From: Diadophis punctatus similis
Taxonomy: Eukaryota; Chordata; Lepidosauria; Squamata; Dipsadidae
Reading direction: 5' to 3'
DNA length: 64,000 nucleotides
Assembly: GCA_023053685.1 (NCBI GenBank)
Contig: JALIGW010000013.1
Span: 14,246,001-14,310,000, forward strand
Below the pieces are notes generated by a model. It did no database searches. It worked only from the letters and a program-made list of their open reading frames with translations, and was not told the DNA's origin. The translations under genes and the position numbers were made by a program. Shown here piece by piece: positions 1-12,203 of the stretch (its first letter is position 1; every line of letters starts with the position of its first letter).

Positions 1-1917
1 TATTTTATGATATTATATTATATTATTTTACTTTATTTAGCTTTATTTAGCTTTATTTTTGTGGGCATACAACACCCACATTAATAAGAAGGACTGTTTT
101 TATAGAAGAAGACTCAGTATATGTATTTGCAGTTGCCCTATAATGGGAAATCTATTCTTGCTATGACTTTAGCATCTGTCAAAAATTAAGTAATTGAGGT
201 AATTTGATTGACCCAGATAAAATAACTAATCACTGAAAGGCTCCTTAGCATATTAAGTAGTCCTTGCATAGACTGAAAACTGATGATATAAGTTTGAAAG
301 AATACTAATGAACACATTTTAGGATCAAGACATACAAAATGCAGGGATACTTTCTATAAAAAGTGCCATCTTCCATACTTCCAGATCTTGAATTAGTTAA
401 AGGATCTTCTTGAAACCAGAGGGATTGAGGGGGGTGTAATAGAGAACGGTATCATATTAGGAAGTACATTTTAATCAGACTTAGCCTGTTGGCAATCTTT
501 TTTTTTTTTTCATTTTCTGAACAAACTACATTTGTAAAAAGCAGGTCAGATACCAACACAGAGAGAAGAAAATAGGATGAGATGACAAGCTTTGTGTCTC
601 TGTTGTTTTTGCATTTACCTCAACAGGATCACCCTGTTCAAATTTATCATCATTGGTAAAATGCTAGTAGAAATCAATAGTTACCATACTTAATAAACGT
701 TATTTTGTTGCTCCAACATACACATTTCTAAATTTTGTCCGCCATTTATGTTAGTATACCATACAATTGGATTGATTTCTTTTTTTAAAAAAAATATAGC
801 TTGACTTTGAGGCATTGAGGAGATATATTTAGTTTAGCTATATTTAGTTTGACTTTGCCAGCCTTGAAGAGGGAAAACCTTTTTTTTTTGCTTTCATTTT
901 TCAACAATAAATTATAGACAAACTGCAAAACGAAACAGTTCAAAAGCTGAATAAATGTTAGACATTTGCAATCAACCTATTGACCCTAGTCTGTATTTCT
1001 TTGAATTAATGAGACTCTTATAGGCATTAATAATTTTAAAATAAGAAATTGGTCCCGAGAAAGCATCTTTAAGTGGATTTTTATTGATTATTATTACAGT
1101 AATTAATTACTATAATATTACTTTCTCATCCATCAAAGTGGCTTACACAAGATAAAATACATTAGTTACAATCAAATATAAAGGTTTCTATTTGTATCAC
1201 AGCAGCTTTAGTAACAATGCATTCCTACTTATACTTAAAAGATTTTGAAAAATGAAAATGTTCTATTACTCCAGAAGAGACATTATACATGAACTAGGCC
1301 AACTGTTGAAGAATGATATTAATATTATGATGTTACCACCAAAGAATTGCCATTCCTACTCACTTTATAACAAACTCCTAAAAACCTTTGTAATTGTGAT
1401 AGATTAATTCAGAGGAAGTTGAGCTTCAGGTATCTTTGTTACTAGTCATTCAAGTCTTTCAATATATAAATTAATGTTTTGAATGATGTTCAAAGACAAA
1501 TGAAGAATCACTGCAATTCTTTCAAGGTTGGTGACATATTCCATATGGATAGCTCCAGGAAGTTTCTGAGAAGCTTTCAAAGCCACTGTTTATAAATGTA
1601 TTGCATGAAATTATATCTCTTATCAAATAAGGATTAATTGCTGCCCAAATATCTTTATTTAGAAGAAGGAGCTACAGTTAGTATAGTAACCATAGCTGAT
1701 AAAAAGTACTTTGTACCATGATAATCATTTCAGTCTCTGAAGACAACACCAAAATTGAATGCATCCCAGACCAAGACAGTACAACTCAAAGATTCTCACT
1801 GTGTCCATTTCTGACTTCAGGCAAAATTCCATAGTTTTAATTGTTGATTTCTGAATGTCTTCAGTCAATCTCTAAATCAGAAACTTGCTGAATATTTCCA
1901 TGAAATGTGGTATCCAT
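1..1917. other. Unassigned AT-rich DNA, no gene seen
   Basis: No reading frame, SINE promoter box or recognisable transposon terminus was found. The start holds a short GCTTTATTTA-type tandem (about 37-60), and there are several T tracts. It could be old, unrecognisable repeat or unique intergenic or intronic sequence. Confidence 0.5.
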
Positions 1918-2124
1918 ATAATTAAAACATGGCTCTTCCGGCAGGCGGGGTGAAAAAGAAGATCAGATTCCCCCATGAATGAATGTTTTTTTAAAATAAT
2001 GTTTTGTTTTTAAACTATTATGTTTTTTATTGCATTGTTCTTACCCATGTTGTACGCCTCCCTGAGTCCCACGGGATTGGGCGGCTTATAAGAATGCTTA
2101 TTAAATTAAATTAAATTAAATTAC
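1918..2124 (+). mobile_element. L2-like LINE, 3' end
   Basis: The segment has GGCTCTTCCGGCAGGCGGGG (end of an ORF2 tail) and then GCCTCCCTGAGTCCCACGGG...GGGCGGCTTATAAGAA, the usual 3' UTR ending of the L2 copies at 26.4-27.1 kb and (antisense) 40.9-41.6 kb. It ends in an (AAATT)n tail at 2101-2124. It is a strongly 5'-truncated copy with no coding potential. The assignment rests on similarity to other copies within this window. Confidence 0.6.
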
Positions 2125-3000
2125 AGCTATAGAAGTTAACTATTTCCATTACATGGAATAATGCAATATAGAATTTAAGAGGAGTAAATAAAAACCGGTC
2201 CAGTGCATGAAAAGAAAAACAATCAAAGATGGGGGGGAAAAGATGTCATGCCCAAGAAGTGGGCTCAGGGACACCAGCAGATTGCGGTGTGGAGGATGCT
2301 GGAGAGACTTAAATCTGTAGTTTCCCAAATGGGGCACTATCAGACCATTCCTCTGTCATCACAGAGGCCTCCCCAAACCAACAAGGTTTTTAGAAAGTGT
2401 GACAGACCACACCAGCCATGGTACAAAGTTCCTGTGTTCTACAAGTAAGGAGCAAAAACCATCTGGACATGGCAAATTGACTGTCTTCTCATCATGCCAG
2501 TAATACAAAAGTGACAGCAGCTGTACATGCTCAATCAGGAAAGGATTCAGACAACGTGGCAACAATCCCTTCATTGCTGGAAGTAGTCATCTCCATGCAC
2601 TGTGTACTGTGTCTCTGATTCCTGTTAGCATCTTGACCTGAGTTTGTCCCGACTCAGACTTTGGCTCACCCGTTGGCATTCCAAGATTATGCTGTGCTCT
2701 CAGCGTCAGACCATTTAACTTTGCTAACATCTCTTCATCTCTTAACAAGCTCATCATGTGCTGCTTACTCCTAAGCTGTGACTCAAGCACACCCTGGCAT
2801 CTGCTTGGTGCCAACTTCCCAGAAAACCTTGCATACACAGCCTGCCTGCTCCAGTATTCATCCTTGCTTCAAAAGTTGGGCCACAAAAAAGGCAACGCAT
2901 GAAGAGGAGTAATGGATTTGATGGATGGAAGGAAGGAAGAATTGCAAGGTTAGGAAAATATGGGAAACTATAATAAAAGGTAATAGTATGAAGTAAAAAG
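2125..3000. other. Unassigned sequence, no gene seen
   Basis: This stretch is less AT-rich than its surroundings and has short open frames on both strands (the longest about 97 codons). None resembles a known protein, has a good start, or continues across a plausible splice site. It may be an old LTR or other decayed repeat. Confidence 0.35.
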
Positions 3001-3330
3001 GTAAAGGTTTCCCTGTCAGTCATGTCTGACTCTAGGGCAAGGTACACATCTCCATTTCTTGGCCAAGGGAGACAGCAAAGACAATTTCCATGGTCATGTG
3101 GCCAGCATGGCTATATGACAAAGGTGTACAGAATGCAGTTACCTTCCCACTGAATTGGTACCTATTAATTTTCTTGCATTTGCATGCTTTCAAACTGTTA
3201 GGTAAGGAGGAGCTGGGGCAAGTAATGGGAGCTCACTCCATTGCACAGAGCTTGGGTCTCGAACCCAGGCTGTCAGGTCTCTAGCTGACAAGCTCAGCAT
3301 CTTTAACCGCTGAGCCATCACACACCCGGT
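3001..3330 (-). mobile_element. tRNA-derived SINE, minus strand
   Basis: Read on the minus strand it begins GGGTGTGTGATGGCTCAGCG (A-box-like) and has GGGTTCGAGAC (B box) about 55 nt further on, the split Pol III promoter of a tRNA-derived SINE. The body contains GGTCATGTGGCCAGCATGGC (plus-strand reading), familiar from a widespread squamate SINE that ends in CCTTTACC-like sequence. It is one full-length-looking copy of about 330 bp with no coding function. Confidence 0.7.
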
Positions 3331-3679
3331 ATGAAGTAGATTTAGCTATATTTCCTTTTCTTATCTCATACCTTTAATTGCCTACTGCATTGGCTTACTA
3401 TTAGTTACTCACTTTCTGAACATCTTTACCCTAAAAACAATGGCTTGCATGTTGATTTCACGGTGCTGTATTAAATAAAATACTCCAGATTTACTTTAAT
3501 TTCAAGCACATTTACAAACATATCTATTTAAGAGAGATATTTCATATTTTAAGATATGCATCATCAAAGCAAGGATGTATATTTTTTCTTTATATCTAAT
3601 TTTTCTTCATATGCAGTAAATTAATTAATTCATTATATCCACTGTGCTTGTAGTATCAATCAATTATACATTCTTAAAT

Positions 3680-3723
3680 AGCAGGTATATATATATATAC
3701 CTGCTATATATATATATATATAT
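3680..3723. repeat. AT-rich perfect palindrome and (AT)n run
   Basis: Positions 3680-3705 form a perfect 26-bp palindrome: AGCAGG, an alternating TA core, then CCTGCT. A further (AT)n run follows to 3723. It is a likely cruciform-forming microsatellite. Confidence 0.85.
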
Positions 3724-4899
3724 CCACAAGCAGAGAACATTTAGCTGCCTTCTTGAAATGCATAAGCTATAATTGGAAATCTACTTTAATGGCTTTTGTA
3801 AAAAAATTGTGCCAAATACAGTTTTTTTTTCTTAAACACACAAAGCCATTTAACAGTAGGGACAAAATATAAATTTGTGATTCAGTCAGGATATTTTAGA
3901 TTACTACTTGTGTAACTATCCTTTTAAAAACATTTTCTAGTCATTTGGGTTGATAAAAGAGAAATTTCATTTTCACAGTATTTAACAGTCTCCTTTATAT
4001 CGCACTACAACATTAATAAATTATATCTTCAACATTTTAAGGTTGCATTTTAAGTTCTGCCCAGTTACATTAGTGTCACACACATCTACTTTCTTGAGCA
4101 ACCAGTTTTCCAGAAATAGAAACCCAGTGAATTTTAGTGCCAATTTTAGCTTACTTTTGTCATTGTTCATGCATAGCCCACCAGAAGGAATTTCCATAGC
4201 ATACCACAAAATTGGGATATATGATCTATAGCTTTTCATGCATTCCCCATGCTAAAATGATGTTATGGTTTGGCAGGCTTGCTTACCAGGCACACAAGCA
4301 TCTTATCTGAGCTATTTTCATGTGATAAATTTTGTAACACTATATGCCAGCCAGAGATATCATGGAATAGAAGTCCAAAGCAAGTATTTGGTCTGGTCAG
4401 CAACCATAATATCGAAGGACTTGAAGGATTTTCTCACTGCCGCATTGGAATCACATCAGCAACAGCATCTAGGCGTACCAAGTTAAAATGGGATAAAAGC
4501 ACAAAAAATAAAAAAGGGAAAAAATCATGTAAGCCCACCATATGCAGTAGCAATATACATGGAAAATATCTCAATTATTAAATATAGCATCAAACCTAGA
4601 TCATACAGAGCCTTATTGTTCAGTTTAGCATTCCATCAGTATACAGCCAGTTCAAATATGAAAGCATATATATACACACTCAATCCATCAAAAGTAAAAT
4701 AATTATTTCAATTAATTTTTCGCTTTAGTTATTATTTTGTACTGATGGATTCCAAAATATTAATATATAACCCAATATCATATTGACATCTTTGAATATT
4801 ATTATTCCTTCCCAAACCATATTAACAAATTTGCAAATATTTGAGTAGGATAAATTGCCTAGCAATGGACCGTGTTTTCATAAATATTTTCTAGAGACA
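3724..4899. other. Unassigned AT-rich DNA, no gene seen
   Basis: Two overlapping short frames near 4265-4581 are the only open stretches. They have no recognisable domain and lie in low-complexity AT-rich sequence. Confidence 0.4.
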
Positions 4900-4907
4900 T
4901 GCTAGAG

Positions 4908-5257
4908 TCATGATGGCGAACCTATGACATGCGTGCCAGAGGTGGCATGCAGAGCCCTCTCTGTGGGCACGCACATCGTCGCCAGCTGGTCTTCTGGTTT
5001 CCAGCATGCATGTGGTCAGCATCTTTCACAAATGCTGGAGCGCCGGAAAACAGCCCAAAATGGTCTGAAAAACGGCCTGGTTTTTTGGGTCATTTTTGAG
5101 CCGTTTTCTGGGCTGTTTTCAGGTTGTTTTCAGGGTCAAAAATGGCTCCAAAACAGGCATGTGTGTGCCGGCCAGCTGGTTTTCAGGTTTTTGGTGCTCC
5201 GGCGCGTGCACATGAACACACATGCATGCACATTCCAGAAAAGGTTCGCCATCACTG
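4908..5257. mobile_element. Non-autonomous hAT transposon (TSD tgctagag)
   Basis: The element is flanked by identical 8-bp copies TGCTAGAG at 4900-4907 and 5258-5265. Its ends are inverted: ATGATGGCGAACCT at the left and AGGTTCGCCATCACTG at the right, with decay of the first few left bases. Eight-base duplications with short inverted ends are diagnostic of hAT elements. The interior is CpG-rich with AAAATGG and GGCATGT motifs and holds only a chance 144-codon frame. It needs a transposase supplied in trans. Confidence 0.85.
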
Positions 5258-5525
5258 TGCTAGAGGCAAATGTAATAAGCTCTATAGGTAGCTACAGAAA
5301 GAATGTAGTTTCTGAAAGCTCCCTAATTGTCACTGATACCACACACCTGTGTCTATAACATAATACATTTCTGGACCATTTTCTACTCAATCCAATGTCA
5401 AGAAGATTCCTGTGTCTTTCTGCCTATGGAATTAATATATGACTATTTTTGAAAAGAGGAGGGAAATCTCGTCATGTGCTTTATAAAGGAACAAACCTGC
5501 AAATTAGTTTCAGAATTCAATGTGT

Positions 5526-5528
<3 letters not shown>

Positions 5529-5617
<89 letters not shown>

Positions 5618-5622
5618 TGTGT
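5529..5622. repeat. Compound microsatellite (CT)36(GT)11
   Basis: An uninterrupted CT run (5529-5600) is followed by a GT run (5601-5622). Ser-Leu and Glu-Arg frames across it are artefacts of the repeat. Confidence 0.98.
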
Positions 5623-5838
5623 ATCACAGGATATGTGCTCTGCTTTGCTCTGAAATTTCATTGGCTATTTTACCTGTGACTTCTTCCTGTTGTTTGCAGT
5701 GTGCTGGGTTCATAACAGGTTAATAGGAACTCAAAGTTAGATATGAGGGCTAGTAGTTTAAATTTTGGACAAAGAGTAAGATGATTCAGGTCCAGGTCCA
5801 AGTTCCTTAGCCAGAGAACCTCACAGGATAACTCTGGG

Positions 5839-5839
<1 letters not shown>

Positions 5840-5867
<28 letters not shown>
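5840..5867. repeat. (CT)14 microsatellite
   Basis: This is a pure CT run directly abutting the truncated left side of the hAT fragment that follows. Confidence 0.95.
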
Positions 5868-5871
<4 letters not shown>

Positions 5872-6047
5872 CCGGGTTTTTTTTCTTCTGTGCATGTGCA
5901 GAAGCCGAGTTCCCGGCACTGTACATACATTGCCATCTTGTTTTCAGCTTTTGGGGGGGCTTTGGGGGGATTTTTTGCCACTGTGCATGTGCCACGCGGT
6001 GCGGGAGGAAGCAAAACAACAGTGAGGTAAGTTAGAACCCACCCCTG
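5868..6047 (+). mobile_element. hAT element, 3' part only
   Basis: It shares CTTCTGTGCATGTGCAGAAG, GTTCCCGGCACTGTAC, GCCATCTTGTTTTCAGCTTT and the terminal AGGTAAGTTAGAACCCACCC with the complete copies at 19384-19751 and 43773-44094. The 5' half, including GCGCCGCCATC, is missing and replaced by a CT repeat, so this is a truncated copy. No flanking duplication can be assigned. Confidence 0.75.
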
Positions 6048-7061
6048 GTTTATAGCATAAATACTGCCTCAGTGCAAAATCAGTGCAAATGATCTATTGT
6101 TTTAGCAGTGTGTGATGTATAGGAAGGACAATCTACCTTACCATAGATCAACTGATACAAGCAACCAGATTCAGGGTCACTGAAGCTATTTTGCATCAAT
6201 CTGTTCCTATTTTTATAGTATAGTAACCTAGACTTCTGAATCTATAACCTGTAACTCCATATCCAAGGGAGAATTTGGGCAGTCTATATAAACCTGCATG
6301 TTCTGTTATGACCCAACAAGCTTTAGTGTTATTTTAGATTTATGTTTTACCATTGGATGTAGAAAAGGATAACTAACATTTAATGAGGGTGGCCAATCTA
6401 TAGGTAGAGTAATAATGCATTGGAGAGAAAGCATACCTTGAACAGCAGATCAATTTGGTAAGTAGGGTTTTGTCTATAATAGGAAATAATAGCAGCCTAT
6501 ACCATATTTTGCAGTTCTCAAATCATTGGGAAACCTATTACATGTACTATTAAACTCATGTAAAAGAGGGTACCATTAATATATGTATTACTTGTTTCCA
6601 AGAAGCAAATCAATATTCAAGAGGGAATCTGTGTTAAACAAAGCATTCAGTGCAAATATGGAAAAATCAATTAAGTGAAAGATAAAATGCCTATCTTGTT
6701 AATTATATACTGGGTTTAAAACCGTGTTTTTATTACTCTGTTGATTTTTAAATTTAAATTAAACCTGGAGCTATTTGCATGGCAGTAATCTACACTGTTG
6801 TATTTAGTAGAGGCTTAATTGTCTTCCTTTAAAATATAAAGATATTCAATCAATTTATTTTTGCCTAGGAAAGTGTAAAAGCTAGTGCTAAAAAGCTGAA
6901 TGGAAACTAAGGCATGAGCTTGGGGAATTATCTCACATTCGGTATTGGGTCTGGTTTGAAATTAGAGTTAAACTGGATAAAATTAACTCCTGCTGAAAAA
7001 AGCCCGGATACCTCAGGTCTCTTTCTATGCCATGTAAGCTGCAAAGAGTTTTAGTACCATA
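6048..7061. other. Unassigned AT-rich DNA, no gene seen
   Basis: No repeats or frames of note were recognised. Confidence 0.4.
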
Positions 7062-7117
<56 letters not shown>

Positions 7118-7136
7118 CAACAATGATGATGATGAT
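7062..7136. repeat. (GAT)n microsatellite
   Basis: About 18 GAT units are followed by a short interrupted run (GACAACAAT then further GAT). The poly-His frame on the minus strand is a product of the repeat. Confidence 0.97.
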
Positions 7137-7376
7137 ATGAGGGGGCAGCCGAAGAACAATGGACCAATAAGGAAGAGGACCAGCTGTCCATGGGTCTCAA
7201 AATATCCCTCAGGAAATAGGAACTTGCTTTATGCTGAGTCAAACTATTGATCTATCTTATCTCAGTACCATCTAGGCAGGAAGTACCCATGGTTTGAACC
7301 CAAACTTCATTTTTGCTACTCTTAGGGACAGATCTTGAAACCTTACATATGAACACCAGGTTCAACTGCTGTGTTT

Positions 7377-7495
7377 CACTAGAACAGAACAGAACAGAAC
7401 AGAACACCTTATTGGCCAAGTGCGTTTGGACACACAAGGAATTTGTCTCTGGTGCATAAGCTCTTAGTGTACATACAAGCAACAAAGTAATATAT
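7377..7495 (-). mobile_element. LINE 3' end (CR1/L3-like) with (AGAAC)n tail
   Basis: The plus-strand AGAAC pentamers (7377-7405) are the reverse complement of a 3' pentanucleotide tail. They are followed by TTATTGGCCAAGTGCG and AAGGAATTTGTCTCTGGTGC. The same body with a (TAGAA)n tail recurs at 36608-36790. The tail arrangement fits the CR1/L3 LINEs reported in snakes; the family name is inferred. Confidence 0.6.
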
Positions 7496-7503
7496 CAAAT
7501 CCA

Positions 7504-8414
7504 GCACCAGTTAACGGCGCTGTTCCCCAAGGCAGCGTTCTAGGACCCACATTCTTTCTGCTTTACTTTACATCAATGACCTAGGCGATCATATTAAAAG
7601 CAGCTACGTCTTCTTTGCTGATGACATAAAATTATTTAACACCACTGATAATGCTGCTGCCATACAAAGCGACCTCGACCATGTGTCAGAATGGTCACGC
7701 AATTGGCCATTCCAAATCTCAACTAATAAATGCTCTGTCCTACACATTGGCAATAAAAATCAGAACACCAAATACAAGTTGGGCGGAAACGACCTTGTAG
7801 ACGACCCTCACTCTGTCAAGGACCTAGGAGTACTCATCTCAAACAATCTAAGCCCCAGAGCTCACTGTAACAGCATTGCCAAAATGGCATTAAGAATTGT
7901 TAACCTAATTTTGCAAAGCTTCTTCTCCGGTAACATTGTATTGCTAACTAGGACATACAAAACCTTTGCCAGACCAATCCTCAAATACAGCTCGTCTTCC
8001 TGGAACCCACACTGTATATTGGACATTAACACAATTGAGCGGGTTCAGAAGTATTTCACGAGAAGAGTACTCCAATCCTCTACTCACAATAGAATTCCCT
8101 ATTCTACCAGGCTTGAAATTTTGGGCTTGGACAATCTGGAACTGCGCTGCCTGCGGTCTGATCACAAAATTGTCTGCTACAACGTCTTACCTGTCAACTT
8201 CTTCAGCTTCAACCTCAATAATACATGGGCAACCAATCGATACAAACTCAAGATAAACCGCTCCAAACTCGATTGCAGAAAATACAACTTTAGCAACAGA
8301 GTGGTAATTACCTGGAATGCTCTATCCGACTCTCTTGTTACATTCTCAAACCCTCACAGCTTCAACCTTAAGCTGTCTACCGTGGACCTCACCCCATTCC
8401 TAAGAGGTCCGTAA
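7504..8414 (+). pseudogene. LINE ORF2 remnant: reverse transcriptase C-terminal part
   Basis: This is the C-terminal part of a non-LTR retrotransposon reverse transcriptase, which would have copied its own RNA at a nicked target site. Visible motifs are VPQGSVLGPT (RT motif 4), then FADDIKLF with the catalytic Asp pair at about 7614-7637, then the conserved tail with KDLGVLIS, TYKTFARPIL, WNPHCI, RRVLQSS and ITWNALSDSL, ending at TPFLRGP and a stop. A tandem TTTAC duplication (7562-7571) between the PQGS and FADD motifs shifts the frame, so the copy is broken. It is also 5'-truncated: the endonuclease domain and the first RT motifs are absent. The longest continuous frame is 243 codons. Not functional. 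Confidence 0.8.
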
Positions 8415-8505
8415 AGGGGGCATGCATAAGCGCACCAGCATGCCTACCATTCCTGTTCTACTGTCCCCATTTATTTGTATTCATTTCCTTTGTTCATGTC
8501 CATGT

Positions 8506-8775
8506 CCATATTTAGTTAGTTAGTTAGTTAGTTATTAATGAGATTTATATACCGCCTCATAGTGCAAGCACTCTCTAAGTGGTTTACACCATTAAGCAAT
8601 ATATATATTTACATTGCCCCCAACAATCTGGGTCCTCATTTTATCTACCTCGGAAGGATGGAAGGCTGAGTCAACCCTGAGCCGGTGAGATTTGAATAGC
8701 TGAACTCAAATGATCACAGTCAGCTAAAGTAGCCTGCAGTACTGCTCTCTAACCACTGCGCCACCTCGGCTCTTT
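8506..8775 (-). mobile_element. Sauria-type tRNA-derived SINE inside the LINE 3' UTR
   Basis: Read on the minus strand, GAGCCGAGGTGGCGCAGTGG (A-box region) is followed by a degenerate B-box region, then CTCAGGGTTGACTCAGCCTT, CAGATTGTTGGGGGCAAT and a tail GAGGCGGTATATAAATCTCA with TTAG repeats. LINE 3' UTR sequence is present on both sides, so the SINE inserted after the LINE did. Related copies are at 12, 28.5, 30.8, 46.1 and 53.6 kb. Confidence 0.8.
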
Positions 8776-8840
8776 ATACCTGCTATCTTGTACATGTTTG
8801 ACAAACTAATAAAATAAGTAAGTAAGTAAATAAATAAATC

Positions 8841-11800
8841 ATAAGATACCAATAAGAGAAGGCAGTAGAAAAGATGAGAAGGTTAGTAGTAACAGAGCCA
8901 TACTACATGGGTAAATATCCTTAGACATAATACAATGCTGCGAAAATTAGGTTTCAGTGGAGTGATGGCATGAAGAAAAAACTGTCTCTGTGTCTAGTTG
9001 CTTTGGCAAGCAATGCTCTATAGTGGCTCTATTATTTTTTTCTGAATTTAAATTCAGAGGCTGAATTTCTGCAATAGGCTCAATATAATTTATGAGAAGT
9101 AACACTCAGTAGCAGGAAATGAATACACCAGTGCTGGTGGTCTTTTTACACGGTCAGTATATTTTTTTAAAGCTCACTTTCATGTGAAGAGTCGAAACAT
9201 GTGACTCTGTCAATGAACTCAAGGAGCTTTCTCTGTGATCTCACTTGTCCTTTTATTGAATTTAGCAAAATTCACTATTGTAGAACACAATAACTTGAAC
9301 TTTTGAAAGGATTCAAATGAAGGCTAAGTTGTTTAAGTAAATGGTCCTCAACATTCTAACACATCTCATCCCAGGCGAAGAGCTAGTAATTTAAAACAAT
9401 AAGCAACTCATATTTATACACTGCAAAGTTTCTGTTGGCTTGTTATAGATTGCATGGTTATATATGTCATTGCTGAGTGTAAGAGGGTGGTGGGTATTGC
9501 TAATTTTATGTGGGACAAGCCTCCTCAGAAATCAGTGATTATTAACACAAGCTTGTAGGTAAATATTTTATAACTTGGGAATCTAAGGTGAAACCACCCC
9601 AAGATTACACAAATCATAAAAAAGAAACATGTTTAAAAACTTAAATTCATTGGATTTAGTTCCAGATATCCAACCTGTTCACTGATAATTTCCACATTCA
9701 TCAAGTCCAATGTAGAATTATGTGAATGAGGCATTTTCCCATAGTACAAATGTGAAACCACAACCTCACAAGCAGCAATAATAATCTTACCACAGGCTAT
9801 GGGTAGATAACTGAAAAGGTTCCTCTGAGTTGGAGAAAATACATCAACTCATAAGTAAAGATGTTTTATTTCAAATTTATTTTCAGAAGGTCATCTGATA
9901 ACTCAACACCTACAGGGAAAAAAGAGAGAAGCATTTAGGACAAAATATAATTTGATTTTGGAACAGTGATGGAGTCAGTAGACCAGATTTAGTTAGCCAG
10001 GCTTGCACATTTAGGTGGTGAATGCTCCCACAGAAATCCCTATCCTTTTATAAAGTCTGTCCTGATGCTTTCATTTATTCTTTCCCATCACTGAGGAACT
10101 CCAGTGCTTCTGCCCAGTCCCTTCTAAAGTGGAGAGCACTGAGAACCTTAAAATCCATGCCTTTCCTGTCAGAGAGCATGAGGACTAAACAGCCTAGAAT
10201 TTTGAGGCAGTTCCCAGAGTTTTCAAGTGGGAAAAGGAAGAGTAGGCGCTTGGTACCTGTCTTATCTTCAAATAAGTGTTCCATAGAGTCTTCTTTAACA
10301 AGATTTATTGAAAGAGTACGGGAGAAAAATATACATTTCAGCAACTAGATTTATTTTACATTAAAACCTGACTGATTTTTCAGTTCATTAGTGTGGATCT
10401 TTTCATAATGACTTTCAACTGAACTGGTGCGCTTGCGGTTCTTTTTCCAAAGAATGGAGGAATATGTAAAGAGTTTTTTTCTGAACATTTCTCTAGCTCT
10501 AAACGCTATTACATAGGGTGAATCTCCTACTGTCACTTTAAATTTTGCTGAGACATTTTGGGTCTTGTCTCTTTGGGTCTGAAGAAAGATGAGAGGTGAA
10601 ACAGTATGGCTCACTTGTTGAAAATGTGATGATGCCAGGTGTATTGGAACTTAATCTAATAATTTTCTGTGGTTCTGTCCAGTGCTTAGTTTGCAGTTTT
10701 AAAAGTTAAAATAGAAAATGCTTTCAGTATAAAATTAATAATCGGAATTCAGTCCTACAGCAGTTAGAATATGAAATGCTTCATTCAAGTCAAGGCTGTA
10801 GGAAGAGCAAAATATAAAGTTTCACTTCTGGAAGTATTTATAAATGATTTAGTAAAATTAATTGATTACTGAATTAATAATTCTAATTGTTGACTAACTT
10901 TCATAACACCTGGAACTCTAAAATCTATTTATCACTAAGAACATTTATTCGATTACATTTCAACAGATGAACAAGCAGGATATGATTGTATGCTGAAGCC
11001 AATTATCTTTTAAGTTTGAGTATTGATTGAATTCTTTTCTTGCAGCAGGAAATCTGGAATAACGGTTCTCCATTTTGTTGGTATTAACTGCACACATGCA
11101 CTAAGAGTTGCTAGTATAAGATTGATTATAATTGAATTATAAATTTAGTACAGAGGAACATCCATTTGGCAGGATGGCTGAGGGATGAAATACATTTCCC
11201 AAGCATTGATAGCTGGCAATGTTCTCAGCATATTATCTTATGCCCATAGCTACAGGAAGGCAATTGTCAATTAAAAAAAACAAACAAACTCATAAGCAGA
11301 AAGATAGTTCACACCAATGATTGGTCATTATATCAAATACATAAAACTAAAAAAAAAACCCTATTTATTGCCTAGTGTTTTTAGCTGATTAAAACAGCAG
11401 GCTAAAGGCCTTCACAAAACCTTTCTTCTGTTTCTGTTGTCTTGTATCTCTGCCCTAAACAAGCAATCAAAAGATACATTAGCTTGTGAACATTTAACTA
11501 AATATTCATAGGAATGGGGAAGCTTCAAAACATGTACAATACATACATTTAGGTATATTTACAATATAAATAATACATTGTTCTGTTTGTTTCTCTTTGA
11601 TTTATACAACTGTTTCTGCCTTCTTTGAAAATAAAATATTAATTTCATAACAAAATATATCTTTTTTTTCTCCCAAGTAAAAATCCAGATTGCTTTTAAT
11701 GTAGAAATGTATCTATAGTTGAGGGTTTTTTTTAAATATCACTTACTCATACCCCACATTCTTTCATCAAGCATGTCAAATAAATTATGCAGAAAATATT

Positions 11801-12007
11801 TCTGTAGACATATGTCAGGGGTGACAGGTATACAAGTTTAAAGTAACTTTTATTTTTCCCATGATCATCTTTCTGTTCAATCATATGTCAACGTATTTCA
11901 TACGACTGAGGAGAAAGATAATTGTAGGAAAAGGAAAAATCATGTGAGAAGCTTTAAGAAACTTTTAAAAAAAAATGATCATGGATTTAAGGCGATAAAT
12001 GTGTATG
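8841..12007. other. Unassigned AT-rich DNA, no gene recognised
   Basis: This 3.2-kb stretch has no recognisable repeat. Around 10022-10614 both strands carry open frames. On the minus strand two frames in the same phase (10614-10351 and 10344-10075) are separated by two stop codons. Their translations contain no motif I recognise and no splice context was identified, so I do not call a gene. Confidence 0.35.
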
Positions 12008-12192
12008 ATTCCTGGTGGCACAGTGGTTAGAATGGAATTTTGCAGGCTAACTCTGCCCACAGTCTGGAGTTCAATCCTGATGCGGCTTGAGATTGATTCA
12101 GCCTTCCATCCGTCTGAGGTCAGTAAAATGAGGACCCAGATTGTTGGGGGCAATATGCTGACATTCCAAACTCCTCAGTGTGTAGTGGTATA
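12008..12192 (+). mobile_element. Sauria-type SINE, degenerate
   Basis: CCTGGTGGCACAGTGGTTAG (A-box region), GAGTTCAATCCTGATG (B box), TTCAGCCTTCCATCC and GACCCAGATTGTTGGGGGCA appear in order. It is truncated before the usual tail and more diverged than the other copies. Confidence 0.75.
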
Positions 12193-12203
12193 TTAGTCTA
12201 AGT

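Larger units (their letters stand above)
7501..8840 (+). mobile_element. 5'-truncated CR1/L2-group LINE, split by a SINE
   Basis: A 5'-truncated non-LTR retrotransposon. It contains the last third of ORF2, then a 3' UTR with GCATAAGCGCACCA and, after a SINE insertion, TATCTTGTACATGTTTGACA and an AT-rich tail. The same ORF end and UTR occur at 16036-16840 (+) and, antisense, at 32132-33375. I cannot decide between the CR1, L2 and L3 clades by eye. Confidence 0.75.

Noticed and set aside
4924..5358. 144-codon plus-strand frame
   Set aside because: Covers a non-autonomous hAT element and runs into flanking DNA; no domain.
5443..5723. Frames rich in Ser-Leu or Arg-Glu
   Set aside because: Translations of the CT/GT microsatellite.
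7051..7242. Poly-histidine frame
   Set aside because: Translation of the GAT microsatellite.
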